NCBI RefSeq assembly: GCF_014191255.1
Contig: NZ_JACHWH010000001.1
Location: 558,001-622,000, forward strand
Direction: 5' to 3'
Source: Amycolatopsis bartoniae
GTDB taxonomy: Bacteria; Actinomycetota; Actinomycetes; Mycobacteriales; Pseudonocardiaceae
Length of the DNA: 64,000 nucleotides
This document shows, one piece after another, positions 58,811-64,000 of the stretch (positions are counted from its first letter, which is position 1; the number at the start of each line of letters is the position of its first letter). Position numbers and translations under genes: made by a program. Below the pieces are notes generated by a model, which was not told the origin of the DNA, did not search any database, and worked only from the letters and a program-made list of their open reading frames with translations.

Positions 58811-61039
58811 ATGAGCCGTGGCGCGCACCGGTTGACGGATCTGGCCCTCGGGGTCCGGCTGGCCGTCGGGGGCGGCCGGACCCTGCGGACCTCGCTGCTC
58901 CGGCTCGCGCTGACCACGATCGGCGTCGGCCTGGCCACGGCGGTCCTGTTGCTGGTCGCCACAGCGGCGTCCGCTTTGGACAGTCGTGGTGACCGCATCG
59001 CGGCCCGGGAACCGGACACGACTGCGCGTCAGGGCACTCCCGTCTTCGTACTGGAGCACCATCCCGCCTGGGACCTCCCGGTGGAGTACCTGGAGCCGGC
59101 GGGTCCCGGCGCTCCGGTGCCGCCGGGCCTGCGATCGATCCCCGCTCCAGGGCAGCTCGTCGTCTCCCCCGCGCTCGCGGAGAAGATGCGATCGGACCCG
59201 AGCGTGCGGGAGATGTTCTCCCAGCAGGTCGTGGGGGTCATCGAGCCCGCGGGGCTCGCCGGGCCGAACGAGCTGCGCGCCTACGCCGGTGGCACCGGGC
59301 TCCGGAAGGCCGAGTACGTGCGGACCGTCTACGCCTTCGGGCAGCCTTCCAGTCTGGATTCGGTCCCGCCACAGCTGATGCTGCTCGGGGGGATCGGCTT
59401 CCTCGTGCTGCTCGTGCCGATGCTGGTGTTCGTCGCCACTTCGAGCCGGATCGCCGGCCCGGAGCGGGAGCGACGGCTGTCCGCGCTGCGGTTGGCGGGC
59501 GCCGGAGCGGCCCAGGTGCGGCGGATCGCCGCCGCGGAGGCGCTGGTCGGGGCGGGCAGCGGGGCGTTGCTCGGGTTGGTGTTGTTCCTCGCGGTCCGGT
59601 CGCTCGCCGCGAGCGCCCAGCTGGCCGGGGTGACCGTATTCCCTGCCGACTTCACGCCGAAGTGGTCGCTCGTCTTGCTCGTCTTCGCGGTGATCCCGTT
59701 GATCAGTGTGGCTTCCGCCTGGCTCGGGCTACGCGGCCTGATCGTCGAGCCACTGGCCGTGTTCCGCCGGGGCAAGCCGGCCCGGCGACGCCTGTGGTGG
59801 CGGGCGTTGCTCGTCGGATCGGGTACAGCCGCGCTCTTCGCGACCGTGCTTCCGCCCGGTGGCCGGTCGGCAGGCGACCTGCTGCCCTTCATCCTGCTGG
59901 GCACCACCCTGCTGCTGCTCGGCGTGCCCACGCTGCTGCCGTGGCTCATCGAATCCGCGGTCAACCGGTTGCGCGGAGGCTTTCCGGCCTGGCAGCTCGC
60001 GGTACGCAGGCTTCAGCTCGACAGCGGAACTCCGAGCCGGGTGGTCGCCGGAGTCGTCGTCGTGCTGGCCGCGGTCGTGACGTTGCAGACCCTGCTCGGG
60101 TCCGTGCAGGTGGGCGCGAACCAGGACCGGCGCAGCTACTACGACACCGACGTCGCGCAGATCTCGGTCGAAGCCAGTGCGGAAGACGACGTCATCGCCC
60201 TCGTCGACGGCGTGCCAGGAGTGCGTTGGGTGGAGCCGGAGCGGTGGGTGGCGATGCGGAGTCCGGACGACGGGTATGTGAGCGTCGTCGTCGCGCCGTG
60301 TCCCCTGCTGAAGTACCGCTTCCACGTCTCCGGCTGCGCCGAGGGAGATGCCTTCGTGGCGAGCGGTCTCATGCCGGGCGAGGTGCTCGACTCCAGTGGC
60401 GGTCAGGCGTTCACGGTGCCGGCCAACGTCGGACACAGCCCCGGGGGCACGCGTGAGGCAGCCGACCTCCTCCTCACGCCCACGGCCGCCGGGCAGTTGC
60501 GGGCGGACTACCACGACGTCGAGGCGCTGTTGGACCCCGCTGTTCCGGACGCCTTCGACCAGGTGCGCTCGGCGGTGAGCACGTTGGAATGGCGGGCTTC
60601 GGTTTCCGGTGCGGCCGCCGAGGACACGAGTGCCGCCACGTTGCAGACGATGCGGGTGCTGTTGTACGCCGGTGCGGTGCTGACGATGCTGCTCGCGGGC
60701 ATCAGCATGCTCGTGCTGATCGTCGGGCAGGTCAGCGAACGGCGACGGCCATTCGCGGCGATGACCGCGGCGGGCGTGCCGAGGGGAGTGCTCGGCCGCT
60801 CCCTGCTGTGGCAGAACGCGGTTCCCGTGGTCTTCGGCGTCGTGGTCGCTGCTGGGACGGGCATCGGCGCGGCGGCGCTGATCATGCGAGCCCTCGATCC
60901 AAAGTCGGAGCTGCTGCTCGACGGCGGTTTCATCGGGCTGGTCTCGGGCGCGGCGGTGGTACTGGTGCTCGCGGCGACGGCGGCGGCGCTGCCCGGGCTC
61001 CGGTCGGTCACGAAGCTGGAGGCGCTGCGGATGGAGTGA
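58811..61039 (+). CDS. FtsX/MacB-type ABC permease
   Basis: This 742-residue membrane protein has a first helix (LRLALTTIGVGLATAVLLLV), an extracellular domain, a central FtsX module (about 190-310: LMLLGGIGFLVLLVPMLVFV, RLSALRLAGAGAAQVRRIAA), more helices, a second extracellular domain, and a C-terminal FtsX module (about 610-735: VLTMLLAGISMLVLIVGQVS, RRPFAAMTAAGVPRGVLGRS). The ATG at 58811 is near AAGGTAGGG. The 85 bases before it contain a partial repeat of the ATPase gene's end (GGCCGCATGAG at both 58718 and 58804), suggesting a small duplication. Confidence 0.88.
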   Translation: MSRGAHRLTDLALGVRLAVGGGRTLRTSLLRLALTTIGVGLATAVLLLVATAASALDSRGDRIAAREPDTTARQGTPVFVLEHHPAWDLPVEYLEPAGPGAPVPPGLRSIPAPGQLVVSPALAEKMRSDPSVREMFSQQVVGVIEPAGLAGPNELRAYAGGTGLRKAEYVRTVYAFGQPSSLDSVPPQLMLLGGIGFLVLLVPMLVFVATSSRIAGPERERRLSALRLAGAGAAQVRRIAAAEALVGAGSGALLGLVLFLAVRSLAASAQLAGVTVFPADFTPKWSLVLLVFAVIPLISVASAWLGLRGLIVEPLAVFRRGKPARRRLWWRALLVGSGTAALFATVLPPGGRSAGDLLPFILLGTTLLLLGVPTLLPWLIESAVNRLRGGFPAWQLAVRRLQLDSGTPSRVVAGVVVVLAAVVTLQTLLGSVQVGANQDRRSYYDTDVAQISVEASAEDDVIALVDGVPGVRWVEPERWVAMRSPDDGYVSVVVAPCPLLKYRFHVSGCAEGDAFVASGLMPGEVLDSSGGQAFTVPANVGHSPGGTREAADLLLTPTAAGQLRADYHDVEALLDPAVPDAFDQVRSAVSTLEWRASVSGAAAEDTSAATLQTMRVLLYAGAVLTMLLAGISMLVLIVGQVSERRRPFAAMTAAGVPRGVLGRSLLWQNAVPVVFGVVVAAGTGIGAAALIMRALDPKSELLLDGGFIGLVSGAAVVLVLAATAAALPGLRSVTKLEALRME

Positions 61040-61055
61040 TGCGTAGGCTGAAGGC

Positions 61056-61466
61056 GTGATTTGTCCGAAATGCCAGAACGCCATGCGGACCGTCGACAAG
61101 AACGGCGTGCACATCGAGCAGTGCGAAGGCTGCCGTGGGATCTTCCTGGACCACGGTGAGCTGGAGCGGATCGCCGGTGCGGAAAGCGCTTACTACGGCT
61201 CGCCGCCGCCCTACCAGGGATCCGGGTACGTCGGGCACGGGGACTCGCCGCGTCCGTACCACGGTGGGCACGGCGAGTCCCCCGGCCCCTATCGAGGCGA
61301 GCATGGCGGTGGGTACGGGGACTCGCCGAAGCCGTACCGCGGCGACCGCGGCGGTTACGGCGATTCGCCCCGGCCATACCGAGGCGCCCGCGGCGGCAAC
61401 GGCGACTCGCCACGCCCGTACCGCGGCCACCGGCGGCGCAGCTTCCTCGAGAACCTGTTCGACTAG
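61056..61466 (+). CDS. Zinc-ribbon protein with GDSPxPYRG repeats
   Basis: This 136-residue protein's N-terminal 40 residues are a TFIIB-type zinc ribbon (CPKCQNAMRTVDKNGVHIEQ, CEGCRGIFLDHGELERIAG) with four Cys ligands. The rest is a Gly/Pro/Tyr-rich tail of five imperfect copies of GDSPxPYRG-x-RGG (from about residue 60), ending in a basic RRRSFLENLFD. The GTG at 61056 starts it. It is followed directly by the kinase-like gene. Such proteins are common in actinobacteria and of unknown function; the tail suggests a disordered or condensate-forming region. Confidence 0.8.
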   Translation: MICPKCQNAMRTVDKNGVHIEQCEGCRGIFLDHGELERIAGAESAYYGSPPPYQGSGYVGHGDSPRPYHGGHGESPGPYRGEHGGGYGDSPKPYRGDRGGYGDSPRPYRGARGGNGDSPRPYRGHRRRSFLENLFD

Positions 61467-62123
61467 ATGCTCGATCCGCGCATCTGCCCCGCCTGCGGGG
61501 ACCGCGCGCAGGTGCCGCTCGTCGAGGGTGCGACGCGGAGGTGCGCGCGGTGCGGGCACCGGTGGCCGTTCCGGCGGTTGCCGCTCTTCGCGCTGACCGG
61601 ACCCAGTGGCGCGGGGAAGTCGACGGTCGGTCCGGCGCTCGTCGAGCGGCTCGGTGGTCGGGCGGTCGTACTGGAGCAGGACGTGCTGTGGACCGCCGGG
61701 CTGCGTGACGACGTCGACGGGCACCCCGAGTTCCGGGCGACGTGGCTCCGGCTCGCGGCGATGATCGCCCAGAGCGGGCGCCCCGTCGTGCTGTGCGGCA
61801 CCGTGGTACCGCCGGAGTTCGAGCCGTTGCCCGAGCGGGCGCTGTTCTCGCACATCCACTACATGGCGCTCGTCGCCGAGCCGGAGGTGCTTGCTCGCCG
61901 CTTGCGGGCCCGTCCGGCGTGGCGCGAGTGGGGCGAGCCCCGGATCGCCGAGACACTCGAGTTCAACGAGTGGCTCCGCAAGAACGCCGACACCTTCACA
62001 CCGAGCGTCGAGGTCTTCGACACCACGCACGCTTCGGTCGAAGAATCGGTACACCACGCGACCACCTGGTTCATGCGCCTGTCTACTGTGGACTCCGGCG
62101 AGTCCGCTACCCGATCGGAGTAG
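61467..62123 (+). CDS. P-loop kinase-like protein with N-terminal zinc ribbon
   Basis: The N-terminus of this 218-residue protein has a Cys4 ribbon (CPACGDRAQVPLVEG, CARCGHRW). The remainder is an AAA/kinase P-loop domain: ALTGPSGAGKSTVGPALVER, an acidic VVLEQDVLWTAGLRDDVDGH, and the LID-like ARRLRARPAWREWGEPRIAE. It is likely a small-molecule kinase or nucleotide-dependent regulator. ATG 61467 follows the previous TAG without a gap. A preceding zinc-ribbon gene and a second ribbon here suggest a shared role. Confidence 0.75.
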   Translation: MLDPRICPACGDRAQVPLVEGATRRCARCGHRWPFRRLPLFALTGPSGAGKSTVGPALVERLGGRAVVLEQDVLWTAGLRDDVDGHPEFRATWLRLAAMIAQSGRPVVLCGTVVPPEFEPLPERALFSHIHYMALVAEPEVLARRLRARPAWREWGEPRIAETLEFNEWLRKNADTFTPSVEVFDTTHASVEESVHHATTWFMRLSTVDSGESATRSE

Positions 62124-62193
62124 TCGCACGGCGCACACGTGGCAACAACCCACGCGACCCCCGCCGATCGTGACCCGGATCTCGCCCGATGGT

Positions 62194-62212
62194 TGCAAGC
62201 AGGGTGCTTGCA
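62194..62212. promoter_or_regulatory. Palindrome before the XRE/HbhA operon
   Basis: TGCAAGC-AGGGT-GCTTGCA has perfect 7-base arms, about 52 bases before the XRE start. It is probably an autoregulatory operator. Confidence 0.6.
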
Positions 62213-62263
62213 GGAGCTAGCAGTAGGGCGTACCGTGGGAGGTGTCGCGAGGAGATGAGCCGA

Positions 62264-62722
62264 ATGGCAGACGAGGGAGACCTCGACGGCTCGCAGGCGG
62301 GGCCGATGGAGAAGGTTGGCCACATCGCTTCCGACATCGGTGAGTACATCCGGCAGCAACGCAACACCGCGAAGATCTCGTTGCGGCAGCTGTCGAAGCT
62401 CGCCGGGGTGTCCAACCCGTACCTGAGCCAGATCGAGCGGGGCGTCCGCAAGCCGAGCGCGGAGATCCTGCAGCAGATCGCCAAGGGGCTGCGGATCTCG
62501 GCCGAGGCGCTGTACGTGCAGGCGGGCATCCTCGACCTGCCGACCGGGGGACCGGTGCCCGACGCGATCCGCGCCGACGCCGGCCTCACCGAGCGGCAGA
62601 AGCAGGTCCTGCTCGACGTGTACGAGTCGTTCCGCCGCGAGAACAACAACCCCACGAACTCCCATTCGCCGGACGTTCCGATCAAGGAGAGTGAGCACCA
62701 TGGCGAACACCCGGACCGATGA
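62264..62722 (+). CDS. XRE-family regulator, Rv0474-like
   Basis: This 152-residue HTH_3 protein reads IGEYIRQQRNTAKISLRQLS, then KLAGVSNPYLSQIERGVRKP and SAEILQQIAKGLRISAEALY, with an acidic N-terminus and a helical C-terminus (GLTERQKQVLLDVYESFRRE). I chose ATG 62264 because GAGGAG sits about ten bases upstream; ATG 62255 lies too close to that site. Order and type match Mycobacterium Rv0474, which precedes hbhA. Its end overlaps the HbhA-like start by 23 bases. Confidence 0.85.
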   Translation: MADEGDLDGSQAGPMEKVGHIASDIGEYIRQQRNTAKISLRQLSKLAGVSNPYLSQIERGVRKPSAEILQQIAKGLRISAEALYVQAGILDLPTGGPVPDAIRADAGLTERQKQVLLDVYESFRRENNNPTNSHSPDVPIKESEHHGEHPDR

Positions 62723-63326
62723 AGTGCGCAACATCGTGAACAGCGCCGTCGAGCAGCTCCGGACCCCGCTCCTGGCCGCGCTCGGCGCCGGCAACCTCGC
62801 CGGCCAGGCCGTCGCCGACGCCGTCGGCAAGGCCAAGGAGCGCGTCGCCGAGAGCGGCGAGGTCGCGCGCAAGAACATCGAAGAACTGCCCACCGAGGTC
62901 ACCACGCTGCGCGAGAAGCTGGACCCGACCGAGCTGCGCAAGCTGGTCGACGACTACACCGAGGCCGCGCTCCGGCTGTACAACAAGCTGGCCGAGACCG
63001 GCGAGCAGGCGTGGGACAAGTTCCTCACCGAGCCGCGCGTGAAGGCCGTCCTCGACCAGGTCGAGGGCGTGAGCGCCGAGGCCCGCGGCAAGGTCGAGGA
63101 CGTGCTGGGCCTGGCCGCCAAGAAGACACGCGAGGGCGGCGCGAAGGTCGCCGTCGAGAGCCACGACGTCGCGGCGAAGATCGAGGACGCCGAGGAGACC
63201 GTCGCGCCGAAGCCGGCCGCCAAGTCCACCCCGGCCCGCAAGCCGGCGGGCACCACCCAGCGGACCACCACCACCGCGGCGGCCAAGAAGCCCGCGGGCG
63301 GCACCACGCCGAAGAACACCAAGTAA
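62700..63326 (+). CDS. hbhA: HbhA-like heparin-binding hemagglutinin homologue
   Basis: This 208-residue, largely alpha-helical protein has a coiled-coil body (VAESGEVARKNIEELPTEVT, LRKLVDDYTEAALRLYNKLA) and a disordered Lys/Pro/Ala/Thr-rich tail (from about residue 165: PKPAAKSTPARKPAG and TAAAKKPAGGTTPKNTK). That tail is the hallmark of mycobacterial HbhA, where it binds heparan sulphate. Here it has more Thr, so adhesion is only inferred; a surface or lipid-inclusion role is equally possible. AAGGAG lies ten bases before the ATG at 62700. It overlaps the XRE gene and is followed by a strong terminator. Confidence 0.82.
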   Translation: MANTRTDEVRNIVNSAVEQLRTPLLAALGAGNLAGQAVADAVGKAKERVAESGEVARKNIEELPTEVTTLREKLDPTELRKLVDDYTEAALRLYNKLAETGEQAWDKFLTEPRVKAVLDQVEGVSAEARGKVEDVLGLAAKKTREGGAKVAVESHDVAAKIEDAEETVAPKPAAKSTPARKPAGTTQRTTTTAAAKKPAGGTTPKNTK

Positions 63327-63339
63327 CGAGCAGCATCGA

Positions 63340-63382
63340 CGAACGGTCCGGCCCGCACGGCGTGTGCGGACCGGACCGTTCG
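63340..63382 (+). terminator. Two-tier hairpin after hbhA
   Basis: The outer arms 63340-63351 and 63371-63382 (CGAACGGTCCGG type) are perfect reverse complements. Inside, CCGCAC and GTGCGG pair as well. Confidence 0.75.
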
Positions 63383-63441
63383 TGGCATTCTGGTCACAAG
63401 GGACACGTCACGCGGGAAACGAAGGGACGTAGGCTGGAGCC

Positions 63442-63738
63442 GTGCCGCCCATCGCGCAATGGATCATGTTGGTCATCGGTTGGGCCGGGACCCTCGTCGG
63501 GCTCGGTGCCTTCTTCCACGCACTCCTGCAGCGCGCGGATGCGTTCACCGCGGCGGACCGCAAGACCAAACCGATCTGGCTGGCCATCACCGGCGCCGGC
63601 ACCATCGCCATGGGACTGTTCGGCTTCGGCGGCGCGGGCACGCTGTTCTGGCTCGCCGGCATCGTCGCCGTCCTGGTCTACCTCGTCGACGTACGGCCCA
63701 AGCTGATCGAGGTCCAGCGCGGCGGCAAGAACTGGTAG
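63442..63738 (+). CDS. DUF2516 membrane protein, Rv0476-like
   Basis: This 98-residue protein has three hydrophobic helices (WIMLVIGWAGTLVGLGAFFH, IWLAITGAGTIAMGLFGFGG, LFWLAGIVAVLVYLVDV) and the DUF2516 signature ADAFTAADRKTKPIWL. It starts with GTG at 63442. It follows the HbhA-like gene just as Rv0476 follows hbhA in mycobacteria. The function is unknown. Confidence 0.85.
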   Translation: MPPIAQWIMLVIGWAGTLVGLGAFFHALLQRADAFTAADRKTKPIWLAITGAGTIAMGLFGFGGAGTLFWLAGIVAVLVYLVDVRPKLIEVQRGGKNW

Positions 63739-63787
63739 CCCACCAGCCCCGCGGTCACCGGTTGGACAGGCGTCCTAGTCTCGTGGC

Positions 63788-64000
63788 ATGAGGAACTGGA
63801 CCATCTCGGGCACCCTGACCGTCCACCCCGCGGACCAGCGCACCGACCTGCTCGCCGAGCCGGTCGCGAAGGCCCTCACCACGCTGGACGGCGAGCAGGT
63901 CGGGGTCGTCGAGATCGACCCGGAACTGGCGGACACCGCCGCGTTCTGCGAGGCGTACTCCGCGCCCCTCACGGCTTCGGCCAACTGCGTCATCGTCGCG
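63788..64000 (+). CDS. YbaK/EbsC-like protein, partial
   Basis: The first 71 residues are present and the gene runs off the window. ISGTLTVHPADQRTDLLAEP, GVVEIDPELADTAAFCEAYS and PLTASANCVIVA match the N-terminal part of YbaK/EbsC-type (prolyl-tRNA-editing-domain) proteins. These hydrolyse mischarged aminoacyl-tRNA or bind free amino acids. ATG 63788 begins the conserved region. Confidence 0.7.
   Translation, partial: MRNWTISGTLTVHPADQRTDLLAEPVAKALTTLDGEQVGVVEIDPELADTAAFCEAYSAPLTASANCVIVA

Noticed and set aside
1-64000. tRNA, rRNA and CRISPR features
   Set aside because: I looked through the gaps between genes and saw no cloverleaf, rRNA core sequence or regularly spaced direct repeats.

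Overview
The window comes from a high-G+C actinomycete, most probably of the Pseudonocardiaceae (Amycolatopsis-like). This is inferred from the actinobacterial gene families present: a helix-turn-helix regulator / HbhA-like / DUF2516 order at 62.2-63.7 kb matching mycobacterial Rv0474-Rv0476, a Clp N-domain protein, a deazaflavin-type nitroreductase and three AraC_binding_2 regulators. No rRNA, tRNA or CRISPR array was recognised.

Layout. (1) 1-4.4 kb is a graveyard of insertion sequences: a frameshifted IS110 cut by the window edge, one intact IS110-type transposase, a multiply frameshifted IS256 and a broken IS5. (2) 4.4-17.8 kb is a visibly A+T-richer island. Sample lines at 6601-6660 and 13321-13380 each hold 28 G/C of 60, and 16861-16920 holds 24 of 60, against 43 of 60 at 19201-19260. 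It carries a five-gene peptide/nickel-type ABC importer, a GH3 beta-glucosidase, a glycosyltransferase and an aspartoacylase/AstE-like deacylase, and is split by nested IS481/IS5 remnants at 10.1-12.3 kb. (3) 17.9-27.1 kb has an IclR regulator divergent from a tightly overlapping eight-gene operon: class-III aminotransferase, RidA, MlrC-type peptidase, FAH-family enzyme, FAD-linked oxidase, Fe-S oxidoreductase, ATP-grasp ligase and metallophosphoesterase. A promoter and a palindrome sit in front of it, and the same palindrome recurs before the next gene, an AraC regulator. (4) 27.2-38.4 kb holds three AraC-family regulators beside two unusual PLP enzymes (a DSD1/D-threonine-aldolase-like protein and a tryptophanase-like lyase), an EAL-CBS-GGDEF protein, an XRE regulator and a B12-binding radical SAM enzyme. 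This is the best candidate for undescribed chemistry. (5) 38.4-54.2 kb is mostly housekeeping or stress genes: a split PRTase/hydrolase pair, TetR with a DDN-type reductase and twin operators, a phenoxazinone-synthase-like copper oxidase, a PP2C-like gene divergent from an HTH/Clp-N pair, a Tat-exported phosphoesterase-LamG protein, a MocR/YczE divergent pair, a Gln-rich surface protein, an ECF sigma factor, an aminotransferase and DUF445. (6) 54.3-55.2 kb is a deleted IS481 derivative in a CTAG target. (7) 55.2-64 kb has an SMP-30/SDR operon, a DnaA-box cluster, a glyoxalase, a PadR-regulated ABC exporter, a zinc-ribbon repeat protein, a P-loop kinase, the HbhA locus and a partial YbaK.

The genes read mainly as small modules, each with its own regulator and a visible operator: IclR, TetR, MocR, PadR, HTH/Clp-N and XRE/HbhA. 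Functions are family-level readings from translated sequence. No searches were run.
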